DNA of 34,139 nt from Minisyncoccota bacterium (GCA_937958705.1 CALGNJ010000049.1:1-34139), one strand, 5' to 3'; numbered from the stretch's first letter, positions 23,305-31,366 are shown. Made by a program: numbers and translations. Notes: generated by a model not told the origin, from the letters alone.

Positions 23305-23478
23305 TTACATTCCTTTCATCATTGTTCCCATCGCTAGAACAACAAATGCAGCTAGAACTAGCCAGAATGCAACCATACCTCCAAGCATTGGAACGATCCC
23401 AGTGGCTCCTAGTAATCCTAGTGCCGCCAGAACAACAGTTGCCCAGAACACTACTCGTTTTGGTGCATTTAATCGCAT
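23305..23478 (-). CDS. 57-aa two-helix membrane protein
   Basis: The protein begins MRLNAPKRVVFWATVVLAAL and continues with GLLGATGIVPMLGGMVAFWL and LAAFVVLAMGTMMKGM. Two membrane helices are separated by a Gly-rich turn. The frame runs 14 codons further upstream, but those residues are polar and the ATG at 23478 gives the typical basic start. Family not recognised; small proteins of this kind are frequent in CPR. A perfect terminator follows. Confidence 0.6.
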   Translation of the reverse strand: MRLNAPKRVVFWATVVLAALGLLGATGIVPMLGGMVAFWLVLAAFVVLAMGTMMKGM

Positions 23479-23614
23479 ATTACATTTTTTACTACTAGTA
23501 ATATATTCATTATGGCACAAGATTTTTGATACATAAGAGACTTATCCACCACCTGTCTTGAATGGATTATATATATTTCATAAAATGCAAACTTAATTAT
23601 TAAGAACAAAATAT

Positions 23615-24886
23615 ATGTTATTTCCAATACTAGGGTCAATCGTGTTTATTATCGGGTACATTGGTATCGCGATGGAGCACAAGACCCACATTAATAAATC
23701 AGCATGGGCACTATTTACTGGTGGATTTCTTTGGCTCCTTGTCGCACTAAATGACTATAGTGTTATCGAGGATAAGATGATGCATGCTGGCTATGAGATC
23801 TTCTCGATCACCTTGTTCTTACTCGCAGCCATGTCTTTGGTTGAGATATTGATAGCGTGTGGAGTCTTTGATCTATTGCGCCAAAAGATGCTCACCTACA
23901 ATCTTGATAACAAGAAACAATTTCTTATTTTCTTGATTCTGGCATTTTTCTTATCCGGAATCATCGACAACCTAACTGCAACAATTATTCTGCTACAGAT
24001 TGCACGAAAATTCTTTAAAGCCGAAAACCTGCTGGTTGCTGCGGTCGGAGTAGTACTTGCTGCAAACGCAGGAGGTGCATTCTCACCTATTGGAGATATT
24101 ACAACTATCATGTTGTGGATTGCAGGTAAATTTTCTGCATGGGAAATTATTTCACGTGGATTCCTTCCTTCCCTTGCGATCTTCATGGTTGCAGGACTAC
24201 TACTTATGAGGAAGATGCAAAATGCTGATGACGATACACCTCCATCTGAACAGGTAGCTACACTGTCTGTTGGTAGAAAAATCATTGTTGCGGTAACGCT
24301 ATTATCATTTTTTATGCCTATCGCAGCAAAAGCATTACACCTACCTCCAGTATCAGGAATTCTATTTGGACTTGGACTAACATGGTTGCTTGTAGATTTT
24401 TTACACGCACGTGACACAAAAGAGACAAAGTTCTCAGAAGGCATGGAGGAGCTACTCCAAAAGACTGATATCTCTTCAATTAAATTCTTTGTAGGTATCT
24501 TGCTTGCCGTCTCAGCTCTTGAGGCTCTTGGGGTGCTTGGTGCTATCTCTGGATACATCTATGGAGCAGACCAAGAAACAAGCAGAGTGATTATAGGTAA
24601 TGTCGTAATGGGTATGATTTCTTCAATCCTAGATAACATTCCACTTACTGCAATTGCCATTAACATTCTTGAAGCTGGTGATACAAACCTATGGGTCCTT
24701 CTCGCTATTTGTGTAGGAACGGGAGGATCTCTTCTCTCGATTGGATCAGCAGCCGGTGTAGTAGCAATGGGAATTATCAAGGAACTTACGTTCAAAAAAT
24801 ATTTCCAAATTGCATTTATCCCAGCACTTATCTCATACTTTGTAGGTATTACTGTGTGGTGGATCCAAACAACCCTCTTCTTCTAA
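23615..24886 (+). CDS. NhaD-type Na+/H+ antiporter
   Basis: A 423-aa protein of the ion transporter (IT) superfamily with about eleven to twelve membrane helices. Diagnostic segments: FLSGIIDNLTATIILLQIARK, AANAGGAFSPIGDITTIMLWIAGK and, in the second half, SSILDNIPLTAIAINI and GTGGSLLSIGSAAGVVAMG. The DNLTAT and DNIPLT motifs contain Asp residues at the ion site. It exports Na+ against H+ across the cytoplasmic membrane, important for pH and sodium homeostasis. Monocistronic, with a shared terminator downstream. Length agrees with NhaD without an N-terminal extension. Confidence 0.87.
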   Translation: MLFPILGSIVFIIGYIGIAMEHKTHINKSAWALFTGGFLWLLVALNDYSVIEDKMMHAGYEIFSITLFLLAAMSLVEILIACGVFDLLRQKMLTYNLDNKKQFLIFLILAFFLSGIIDNLTATIILLQIARKFFKAENLLVAAVGVVLAANAGGAFSPIGDITTIMLWIAGKFSAWEIISRGFLPSLAIFMVAGLLLMRKMQNADDDTPPSEQVATLSVGRKIIVAVTLLSFFMPIAAKALHLPPVSGILFGLGLTWLLVDFLHARDTKETKFSEGMEELLQKTDISSIKFFVGILLAVSALEALGVLGAISGYIYGADQETSRVIIGNVVMGMISSILDNIPLTAIAINILEAGDTNLWVLLAICVGTGGSLLSIGSAAGVVAMGIIKELTFKKYFQIAFIPALISYFVGITVWWIQTTLFF

Positions 24887-24902
24887 AGAAAAGAAACATA
24901 CA

Positions 24903-24931
24903 CAAAAACACGGACATCAGTCCGTGTTTTT
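24903..24931. terminator. bidirectional terminator, NhaD / hydroxylase operon
   Basis: AAAAACACGGAC, ATCA, GTCCGTGTTTTT between two convergent units. Confidence 0.88.
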
Positions 24932-24960
24932 GAATATCGAATAATAATCTTTCTTACTGT

Positions 24961-25716
24961 CTATTTTCTATCAACAAGCGGCATGAGCAAAAATGACCAA
25001 AGGTTCTTTTCTCCTCCATAAGACAATCCTATTGTATCTGGCGTTGCTCTGTTTTTAGTCTTAAAAAGAATATCCCACCATGAAAATATTACCCCGTAGT
25101 TTGAGTCATGTTCTTGACGTTTATCTGAGTGATGAGTTTGATGTAGCCTGGGAGAGATAAGTACATACTCAAGCACATTCTGTACACGTGCAGGCAATGC
25201 AATGTTTGCGTGATGAAACATAGCAAAAATTGTAATGAGTGATTCATACAAAAAGAATACATATAAGGGAACCCCAAAAACGATTAATATACAGGATTTA
25301 AATAGTACAGATAACAATAGTTCGCCTATATGAAAACGCAAAGCAGACGTAACATTAAGATACCTCTCAGCGTGATGTGTTTGATGAAATGACCAAAGGA
25401 ATGGAATCCTATGATTAATCATGTGCCAAAACCAAATAAGTAGATCTAGTATCAGTATTCCAAGTACATATTGAAGTACAACTGGAACATACTCAAACAT
25501 GTTGTGGATAGCAAACTCGCTCACTAATACAAAAACCAATCCCACACTAAGCACGTATGTCACAACTGTATTACATAGAAAAATTTCTGCATTGGTAGTA
25601 TATGAATTCTTCTTTTGTCTCGGTGCATACATCCGCGCTGGTTTATATAATTCCCACACCAACAAAAGCAGCAGTAAAACAAATGAACCGACACTAAGCA
25701 AAAATTCTATTTCCAT
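24961..25716 (-). CDS. fatty acid hydroxylase / sterol desaturase family membrane enzyme
   Basis: A 251-aa integral membrane di-iron enzyme. All His clusters are present: HMINH (HxxxH), FHQTHHAE (HxxHH), FHHAN and LHQTHHSD near the C-terminus. About four membrane helices surround them. The family hydroxylates or desaturates lipid chains with O2 and an electron donor; the lipid substrate is unknown. It lies nine nt after the CxxC membrane protein gene and is last in a unit starting with the DsbA-like gene, a combination suggesting envelope redox chemistry. Confidence 0.85.
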   Translation of the reverse strand: MEIEFLLSVGSFVLLLLLLVWELYKPARMYAPRQKKNSYTTNAEIFLCNTVVTYVLSVGLVFVLVSEFAIHNMFEYVPVVLQYVLGILILDLLIWFWHMINHRIPFLWSFHQTHHAERYLNVTSALRFHIGELLLSVLFKSCILIVFGVPLYVFFLYESLITIFAMFHHANIALPARVQNVLEYVLISPRLHQTHHSDKRQEHDSNYGVIFSWWDILFKTKNRATPDTIGLSYGGEKNLWSFLLMPLVDRK

Positions 25717-25724
25717 ATAACTAT

Positions 25725-26252
25725 CTATTCACACGTGAGTGGTTTGTTAATAAGCCTTACTAATTGCCAGACAGAGAATAACAACGCAATAACTCCAAAG
25801 TAAAGAAATTCAGCCCCCCTAAACGGAAGCAGTAGCACTAATCCACCAAGCCCCACGGTCCCTAAAACAGCAGTAAGAGCGAGTGTTCCACATGCAGAGC
25901 AACCAATACCTAAAAGACCTAGCAAAAGCCCTAAAAAGCCAGTTCCTGAGGTTTTAACCAACACAGCACCTTGCTGTTTATAATAAAATACTAGCAGCGA
26001 GATTATTACTCCTGTAAGTACCGCAATCAACAGTGTGGGAATCAGTGTTGGTTCGGTGTTATGTTTTAAGAGCGTGAGTATCGATTCTCGCATGATAGAC
26101 CCTCCTCCTTGGAGTGAATCATCGAGTGCAATTGCTCCCCCAATCTCTTCTAGATGTGGCGTGATCGAAAAAATAATAAAAGAAACAAGTGATATAAAAA
26201 AACCAAGTACTACATACGTTGGCTTTTTAAAAATAGAAACAAGAGTTTTCAT
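25725..26252 (-). CDS. CxxC-containing membrane protein of unknown function
   Basis: A 175-aa protein with about five membrane segments (13-31, 69-90, 103-120, 124-143, 148-167). A conserved-looking GIGCSACGTLALTAVLG places a CxxC (C118, C121) at a membrane interface between Gly-rich helices. I do not recognise the family. Its position between a DsbA-like oxidoreductase and a membrane hydroxylase suggests a thiol or electron-transfer role, but this is inference from context. It starts 37 nt after the dsbA-like stop and ends nine nt before the hydroxylase gene. Confidence 0.65.
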   Translation of the reverse strand: MKTLVSIFKKPTYVVLGFFISLVSFIIFSITPHLEEIGGAIALDDSLQGGGSIMRESILTLLKHNTEPTLIPTLLIAVLTGVIISLLVFYYKQQGAVLVKTSGTGFLGLLLGLLGIGCSACGTLALTAVLGTVGLGGLVLLLPFRGAEFLYFGVIALLFSVWQLVRLINKPLTCE

Positions 26253-26289
26253 GAGTACAGTATACCATGAGTGTCAAGCTAACTTAACA

Positions 26290-26973
26290 TTATAACTCCT
26301 CTGTAGGCGTCGCAATATCCTTCTGTGTTTCTGTTTGCACAGCAGATTTTGCCGCATCTATCAGCTCTTGGAACTCTTGGACGGAACTTGCTCTAATCTT
26401 TTCTCCTTGAAGCATAAATGTTGGTGTTGAATTAACTCCAATCGCAGTTCCGCCGTTAAAATCTTGACTGACTTTATTGAGTGCAACATCTGAAGATCTA
26501 TATGCATTAAATGCATCAATATCTAGACCAAGCTCTTGTGCGTATCGTTCAAAGATATCACTTGCTGCCCCTGTCCCCAAACCTGACCACAAAGTTTGTT
26601 CTTCGAATTGCTTTTCAACCATCTGGTCAAATTGTCCTTGAGCTCCAGCCGCTTCAGCTGCCGCTCCAGCCATTCTTGCGTTTCTATGGAAGTGTAGCGG
26701 AAAGTGCCTTGTAACAACTGCAATGTCTGGATTCGCAGCTTTCACTTGATTCATAATCGGGTGAAATGCAGCACAAGCTGGACATTGTAGATCTAAGTAC
26801 TCGAATAATACGACAGATGAATTTACATCCCCAACCACATGATCATCGGCTTGTATCTGTAATACTTTTGAAGTATCAACTGGTGTTGGTGCTTCTTTTG
26901 CTCCATTAACATATAGCCCAAGTCCTATAATTACCGCAAATAGGATAGCGGTTACTGCAATAATTTTATTCAT
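26290..26973 (-). CDS. DsbA-like thiol oxidoreductase, membrane-anchored
   Basis: A 227-aa protein with an N-terminal membrane anchor/signal (IIAVTAILFAVIIGLGLYV) and a thioredoxin-fold DsbA domain. The active site is CPAC (C64-C67) in FEYLDLQCPACAAFH, the helical insertion covers about 100-170, and the cis-Pro loop reads GVNSTPTFML. It introduces disulfides into exported proteins. A DsbB-like partner is encoded at 28629-29186. First gene of a three-gene unit with the CxxC membrane protein and the hydroxylase. Confidence 0.87.
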   Translation of the reverse strand: MNKIIAVTAILFAVIIGLGLYVNGAKEAPTPVDTSKVLQIQADDHVVGDVNSSVVLFEYLDLQCPACAAFHPIMNQVKAANPDIAVVTRHFPLHFHRNARMAGAAAEAAGAQGQFDQMVEKQFEEQTLWSGLGTGAASDIFERYAQELGLDIDAFNAYRSSDVALNKVSQDFNGGTAIGVNSTPTFMLQGEKIRASSVQEFQELIDAAKSAVQTETQKDIATPTEEL

Positions 26974-27026
26974 AATTTTATATTAAATTTCTACTATTCT
27001 AGCAAACGCATTACGTAAAACAAACG

Positions 27027-28169
27027 CTATAATAAAATAAATGATAGTTCATCAAACTGTATTCCATTAATCTGCAGAACAGCTCGATGTTCACCTGGAT
27101 ACAAAGTCTTGGTAGACATACTTCTCATCATATGTTTCTTGCTCAAAGAGACTGTTTCTCCTGGAGCAAGTAACAACTTCTTAATCTTAAATGTTTTAGG
27201 TGTCATCTCTCCATTCTTTTTCTGAAAATACACAATGTAATCTACTAATAAATCTTGCTTCTTGTTAGACACAGAACTCACATTAAAAGAAAAATTAAAG
27301 CTTTCTCCTACATGCACATGTTCTGTTTCTTGCGCAACCTGATCCACAACAATATTAGGCTTCCTGTACCCAACCAGCCTGAGCGCATCCTTATTACCCT
27401 GATTCACTAAGGTCCTCAATGAGTGTTTGATAATAAAATCAAGTTCTTGTGGTTCTTGCTTCCCTTCTTGTTTCCATTTCTTAAGAGTTGTAATAACAAG
27501 GTTTGGGTCGATTTTAGAAATATCATTCATGTGGTTCGCAACCGACCTGGTAACATATCGGGTTTTGTCAGCATGCAATCTATTCAGAATAGGCATAGGT
27601 CTTGTGTGGTGGGTATGTATTTTATGACACCATGGCAGCATTACTCGTGTTCCCTCACTCGCCAATCGCCGTACGTGATAATTTGCATCTTGCGCGCATT
27701 TTTCTAAAAACGTGAACGACTCATCAGGAAATTCATTAATAAAGTACCGTATCGCGCCTTCGGCTGAAAATCGTTTTGTCATCTCAACCAATGCTGCAAG
27801 CGAATAATCCAGATGCTCTTTGGTACAACCTTTAGTTGCAACAAAATGAGAATATGGCGCAGGTATAAATAATCCAAAGTCATCATCTTGCTTATTTGGG
27901 TCTAGCTCATCTGGCAGTGAAGCGAGGAGTACAGCTACTGTCCCCTCATAGTCTTTTGCAATATAGTGCTCAAAATTATGACAAATCCAATCTATTCTTT
28001 CTTTGAGCTCTAGATCAGGAAACTTAGAGACAACACGCCGTATAAAACTACGAGTCTTAAATTCTGTGTATACCTTCCCTATTTGTTTGGCAAGCTCACT
28101 AACATTTTTTCTATTAAATAATTCATCTTTAAGTGAAAATTTTGGAGTAGTTTCTTTATAGCTTTTCAT
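27027..28169 (-). CDS. AlkC/AlkD-like DNA alkylation repair protein
   Basis: A 380-aa protein. The first ~265 residues are HEAT-like helical repeats of the DNA alkylation repair family (FPDESFTFLEKCAQDANYHV, RRLASEGTRVMLPW, TRYVTRSVANHMNDISKIDP). The last ~110 residues are a beta-rich Ig-like domain (GESFNFSFNVSS, VDYIVYFQKKNGE, LAPGETVSLSKKHM). A HEAT domain plus C-terminal Ig-like domain is the AlkC arrangement, a 3-methyladenine/3-methylcytosine glycosylase. I cannot verify the catalytic acidic residues. Cytoplasmic. Monocistronic. Confidence 0.75.
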   Translation of the reverse strand: MKSYKETTPKFSLKDELFNRKNVSELAKQIGKVYTEFKTRSFIRRVVSKFPDLELKERIDWICHNFEHYIAKDYEGTVAVLLASLPDELDPNKQDDDFGLFIPAPYSHFVATKGCTKEHLDYSLAALVEMTKRFSAEGAIRYFINEFPDESFTFLEKCAQDANYHVRRLASEGTRVMLPWCHKIHTHHTRPMPILNRLHADKTRYVTRSVANHMNDISKIDPNLVITTLKKWKQEGKQEPQELDFIIKHSLRTLVNQGNKDALRLVGYRKPNIVVDQVAQETEHVHVGESFNFSFNVSSVSNKKQDLLVDYIVYFQKKNGEMTPKTFKIKKLLLAPGETVSLSKKHMMRSMSTKTLYPGEHRAVLQINGIQFDELSFILL

Positions 28170-28256
28170 GATGTGAGTCTAACGTACTATCACAGTAATT
28201 TCACCGCCACCTTGTACACAATAAAAATATTAGTCGAAAAAAATTAGTATTTTAGA

Positions 28257-28262
28257 TATACT
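28257..28262 (+). promoter_or_regulatory. -10 box of the 108-aa gene
   Basis: TATACT eight nt before the ATG at 28271; near-leaderless spacing. Confidence 0.4.
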
Positions 28263-28270
28263 ATACTGAT

Positions 28271-28597
28271 ATGAATATATTAAATGGAATTATCTTTGTC
28301 TTTACCGGTGCAATAATCCTACTGGTGCAAGCTGATGTGGTTGCACTCAGCTTTAACTGGGCGTGGCCGAGTTTACTCGCATTATATGGACTCTATCTCA
28401 TTCTTTCTTCTCAACGAAAAATCGTTGAGAAATCAGTGAGCAGAAAAGCTGCAAAACATGAAGCAAAGCTTGAGAAAAAACTAGAAAAAGAGCACATCAA
28501 AGAGAAAAAAGTTCTTGAAGAAAAGATTCAGGAAAAAGATAAACTTGTCGAAGAAGCAGAAGAAGTAATTGACGATATGGTAAATCCAAAACTATAA
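28271..28597 (+). CDS. 108-aa membrane protein with charged coiled coil
   Basis: Two N-terminal membrane helices (IIFVFTGAIILLVQADVVAL, WPSLLALYGLYLIL) are followed by about 60 strongly charged residues rich in Lys/Glu with heptad spacing, which should form a cytoplasmic coiled coil. Family not recognised. The gene converges on the dsbB-like gene, and the stop codons of both lie inside one perfect palindrome. No Shine-Dalgarno. Confidence 0.65.
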   Translation: MNILNGIIFVFTGAIILLVQADVVALSFNWAWPSLLALYGLYLILSSQRKIVEKSVSRKAAKHEAKLEKKLEKEHIKEKKVLEEKIQEKDKLVEEAEEVIDDMVNPKL

Positions 28598-28635
28598 ATG
28601 AAAAAGACGGCTGAGCCGTCTTTTTCATTTATAGT
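28591..28635. terminator. bidirectional terminator containing both stop codons
   Basis: Perfect 22-bp arms at 28591-28612 and 28614-28635 around one G. It includes the last Leu codon (CTA) and TAA of the plus-strand gene and, symmetrically, CTA TAA of the dsbB-like gene. Confidence 0.9.
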
Positions 28636-29186
28636 ACCTTTCTTGTTGAGTATCGAGCCAAGAAGACAAGCCAAAGAATTACTAAGAATACAGTAAGTGC
28701 CATCAGTGGAATAGTAATGAATCCCCAGATCAAAACATGGTTTGTGGTGCATGATGGGATAATCCCAATTCCAGAACACGGCATCGTTAATATATTGTCG
28801 AAGATAGCCACCTGTACGTGAAAGTAGTAATGCACCGAAGCAAAGAAGGATCCGATTGCTGCGAGTATTCCTATAATTATCTCGTTGAATTTAATTTTTT
28901 TCCAAACAGTCACCAAAACAATAACATCTATTGGGAACATGAAAATTCTTTGCCACCAACAGTACTCACACACCGGTGTTTTATACACAAACTGATACAC
29001 AAGTGCCCCAATGGTTGCAAGGATAGAGAGCACTCCAATTAATTTTATATATACAAAATAATCTACTCCCTGCATCTTCACACGTGCCTGTCTTGAAAAA
29101 GCAAATGCCAGAATACTTATAATTGTAGTAATTGACAGCAACACAAGTGCCGCCGAAAGCACTACCGAATATTGTTCTAAGTTCAT
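28629..29186 (-). CDS. DsbB-like disulfide bond formation protein
   Basis: A 185-aa membrane protein with about five helices. The first Cys pair is in TPVCEYCWWQR (C73, C76), the CxYCxWQR signature of DsbB/BdbC; the second pair is C137 and C146 in an outer loop (MPCSGIGIIPSC). It reoxidises the DsbA-like protein and passes electrons to quinone in known systems. It starts five nt after a 36-aa membrane protein gene, so the two are coupled, and shares a palindromic terminator with the convergent gene. Confidence 0.88.
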   Translation of the reverse strand: MNLEQYSVVLSAALVLLSITTIISILAFAFSRQARVKMQGVDYFVYIKLIGVLSILATIGALVYQFVYKTPVCEYCWWQRIFMFPIDVIVLVTVWKKIKFNEIIIGILAAIGSFFASVHYYFHVQVAIFDNILTMPCSGIGIIPSCTTNHVLIWGFITIPLMALTVFLVILWLVFLARYSTRKVL

Positions 29187-29191
29187 AATCT

Positions 29192-29302
29192 CTATATGAT
29201 ACCAAACTGATAGCCAAGATAAAATCCAAGAGCAAAAACAGCCACAAAAAGGATAACTGCAACAACCATTGATACCTTAGTAACTTCGTTAAACTTAATC
29301 AT
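29192..29302 (-). CDS. 36-aa single-helix membrane protein coupled to dsbB
   Basis: The protein starts MIKFNEVTKVSMVVAVILFV and ends GFYLGYQFGII: a short cytoplasmic start and one helix with a Gly/Tyr end. It starts three nt after the Nudix stop and its stop lies five nt before the dsbB-like ATG. Tight spacing on both sides is the main support. It may stabilise or regulate the DsbB-like protein, as tiny subunits do in other membrane complexes; this is inference. Confidence 0.6.
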   Translation of the reverse strand: MIKFNEVTKVSMVVAVILFVAVFALGFYLGYQFGII

Positions 29303-29305
29303 ATT

Positions 29306-29783
29306 TTACTTAACTAATGCTAATGCGGCACTTGCATACGTATAAATATAATCTTTTAATCGGTCATCATCTCTATACATCTTGTCGAGTTCATCTTTTG
29401 TAACCCAGACACATTCTGCGTTCAGACTCGCCTTCTCCTGAGGATTTATTTCTCTTGTGTCTGATTTTGCCACAAACACAAAAGCTGAGTGATCATGAAA
29501 CTCATTAAATTGAGTGCCTATTAATAAATAGAGGTGGCACCAAATCTTTATTGTCTTGAAATGTTTGATGCATCCATGAACTTGGACCTACTAGCTCCGG
29601 TTTTATACCTACCTCTTCCCATACTTCCCTTAAAACGGCTTCGTTAATATCTTCTCCCGGATCAACATGGCCGCCTGGGACAATCCAGATGTTGTATTTC
29701 TCATGCAGCCTTAAAAGGACCGCGCCATCGTTCACAATATACGCATCTGCGCAAAAGTCTAGGTAATAATTTTGATGTGCCAT
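29306..29783 (-). pseudogene. Nudix hydrolase gene broken by a +1 frameshift
   Basis: The first part encodes a Nudix domain with an intact Nudix box (GGHVDPGEDINEAVLREVWE, then EVGI). That frame ends early at ...PLFINRHSI. The rest of the protein continues in another frame as GTQFNEFHDHSAFVFVAKSD and runs to a stop at 29306 (...ASAALALVK). The total span is 3n+1, and one extra base near 29515-29522 (TTATTAATAGGC on the minus strand) accounts for it. An intact gene would give about 158 aa. Either a recent mutation or a base-call error. First gene of Nudix, 36-aa protein, dsbB, with TATAAA six nt before the ATG. Confidence 0.8.
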
Positions 29784-29789
29784 AATTTT

Positions 29790-29795
29790 TTTATA
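29790..29795 (-). promoter_or_regulatory. -10 box of the Nudix-dsbB unit
   Basis: TATAAA six nt before the ATG at 29783; leaderless spacing. Confidence 0.45.
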
Positions 29796-29854
29796 CTATC
29801 ATACTAAAAAAGTGCAAATCAACACACATCGTCTTTATAAAACATGAGCACACC

Positions 29855-29863
29855 TGCTATACT
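29855..29863 (+). promoter_or_regulatory. extended -10 of the Tas-like gene
   Basis: TGCTATACT seven nt before the ATG at 29871. It argues against the upstream ATG at 29844. Confidence 0.55.
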
Positions 29864-29870
29864 TGTCTTC

Positions 29871-30917
29871 ATGAAAATGAATACACTAGGAAATACAGAT
29901 ATTGTCCTACCAGAGATTTGTCTGGGTACAATGACATGGGGACAAAAAAATACAGAAGAAGAGGCACATCAACAGCTTGATTATGCTGTTAAAGAACGAG
30001 GAACAACTTTTATAGATACTGCGGAAATTTACCCTATCCCCCCAACACCAGAAAAACAAGGTCTCACAGAAACATACCTTGGGAACTGGATTGCTAAAAC
30101 TGGGAATCGTGAAAAATTGTTTATTGCGACCAAGATTGCTCCTGCGAGCCTTATCTCAACGAGACCAACAGGGACTCATGCGAAACTTGATCGAGCAAGT
30201 ATTCGCGAAGCAGTCATGGGTAGCCTCGAGAGACTTCAGACTGATTATATTGATCTATATCAAATACATTGGCCTGAGCGTAAGACAAATTTCTTTAACA
30301 TACGTGGATATTCAGAGGACATGAGAGGAGATTCAACAAGTATCGAAGAAACCCTTGAAGCACTCAAGGAACTTATTGATGAAGGCTTAATAAAACATAT
30401 TGGTGTCTCTAATGAAACTCCTTGGGGTGTATCTGAATATCTTCGTCTGTCCCGTGAAAAGGGACTTCCCCGCATCGTTTCTATACAAAACCAATACTCA
30501 TTACTCAACAGAACGTTTGAGGTAGGTCTTGCTGAGATTTGTATCGAAGAAAATATTAGTCTACTCGCCTACTCTGTATTGAACATGGGAGTACTGACCG
30601 GCAAGTACCTAGAAGGAGCACAACCTGCTGGTGCACGGTTCACCGTCTCAGGCAGAAACTCCGAACGATACAACCCAGAAATTGCACAACCTGCGATACG
30701 CGAATACATTAAGGTTGCACATAAGCATGGACTAAACCCTGCACAAATGGCAATTGCGTTTGCAAATAGTCGAGACTTCACAACATCTTCTATTATAGGG
30801 GCAACTAACCTGGAACAACTAGAGACATGTATTGATGCTCACAAGATCGAGCTTAGTCAAGAAGTCTTAAACGACTTACATGAGGTGTATACAAAATTCC
30901 CAGATCCTTGCTGTTAA
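29871..30917 (+). CDS. tas: Tas-like aldo/keto reductase
   Basis: A 348-aa NADPH-dependent reductase of the AKR fold. Catalytic tetrad Asp/Tyr in FIDTAEIYP, Lys in LFIATKIA and His in LYQIHWPE. Many segments match E. coli Tas: LGTMTWGQKNTEEEA, the PEKQGLTETYLGNWIAK stretch, IGVSNETPWGV, IQNQYSLLNRTFEVGLAE and LTGKYLEGAQPAGAR. Substrate unknown. The ATG at 29871 is chosen over 29844 because of the extended -10 just upstream; 29877 is also possible. Monocistronic, ending within a perfect terminator palindrome. Confidence 0.88.
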   Translation: MKMNTLGNTDIVLPEICLGTMTWGQKNTEEEAHQQLDYAVKERGTTFIDTAEIYPIPPTPEKQGLTETYLGNWIAKTGNREKLFIATKIAPASLISTRPTGTHAKLDRASIREAVMGSLERLQTDYIDLYQIHWPERKTNFFNIRGYSEDMRGDSTSIEETLEALKELIDEGLIKHIGVSNETPWGVSEYLRLSREKGLPRIVSIQNQYSLLNRTFEVGLAEICIEENISLLAYSVLNMGVLTGKYLEGAQPAGARFTVSGRNSERYNPEIAQPAIREYIKVAHKHGLNPAQMAIAFANSRDFTTSSIIGATNLEQLETCIDAHKIELSQEVLNDLHEVYTKFPDPCC

Positions 30918-30949
30918 ACAAAAGAGACCAAATGGTCTCTTTTGTTTAA
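30914..30949 (+). terminator. tas terminator
   Basis: TTAAACAAAAGAGACCA, AA, TGGTCTCTTTTGTTTAA: a perfect 17-bp stem that includes the stop codon. Confidence 0.88.
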
Positions 30950-30987
30950 AGCTGGAGGCGTGGGATGAAGTAAGAACTTATTTTGAA

Positions 30988-31018
30988 TAAAAAACCTCAC
31001 TCATGTTTGTGAGTGAGG
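30988..31018 (-). terminator. terminator of the 63-aa gene
   Basis: CCTCACTCA, TGTTTG, TGAGTGAGG, followed on the minus strand by six T's; 18 nt after the stop. Confidence 0.88.
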
Positions 31019-31035
31019 CACCAGAAAGCAAGAGA

Positions 31036-31227
31036 TTATTTTTTCAGGATACCCTTGTACTTGCCATCTTTGACTTTTATGGTGAGGATTCCTGTTGTTT
31101 CCCACTTCTCAGGATCTTCAATTTTAGAATCTCTAACCATATCAGACTTAATGATCTGATCTACCAGCGCCATTCCAACAACAACACCTGCTAAAAAAAT
31201 GACGGCATAAATTACAAATTCTTCCAT
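31036..31227 (-). CDS. 63-aa single-pass membrane protein
   Basis: One N-terminal helix (FVIYAVIFLAGVVVGMALV) is followed by a charged soluble part ending in WETTGILTIKVKDGKYKGIL and two Lys. Family not recognised. Strong expression signals: AAAGGAG six nt before the ATG, a TTGACA, 17 nt, TATATT promoter upstream and a clear terminator. It diverges from the 127-aa membrane protein gene. Confidence 0.7.
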   Translation of the reverse strand: MEEFVIYAVIFLAGVVVGMALVDQIIKSDMVRDSKIEDPEKWETTGILTIKVKDGKYKGILKK

Positions 31228-31275
31228 AATATTCTCCTTTCAAAAGAACTTTTTTGGACGTTTTCAATTAAATAT

Positions 31276-31304
31276 AATATACACTATATATAAGTATATG
31301 TCAA
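31276..31304 (-). promoter_or_regulatory. promoter of the 63-aa gene
   Basis: TTGACA, 17-nt spacer, TATATT, about 50 nt before the ATG. Confidence 0.7.
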
Positions 31305-31322
31305 CACTACCCACTCTTGTAT

Positions 31323-31350
31323 TTGACAAATATCAAGTAATAAGTATAAT
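31323..31350 (+). promoter_or_regulatory. consensus promoter of the 127-aa gene
   Basis: A fully consensus TTGACA, 16-nt spacer, TATAAT, 70 nt before the ATG. It is the strongest promoter seen in the window. Confidence 0.8.
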
Positions 31351-31366
31351 AAAAATAGGTTAAATA

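Noticed and set aside
29500-29530. Programmed ribosomal frameshift in the Nudix gene
   Set aside because: The change needed is a +1 shift, and I see no known slippery sequence or stimulator; Nudix enzymes are not known to use one. Mutation or base-call error is simpler.
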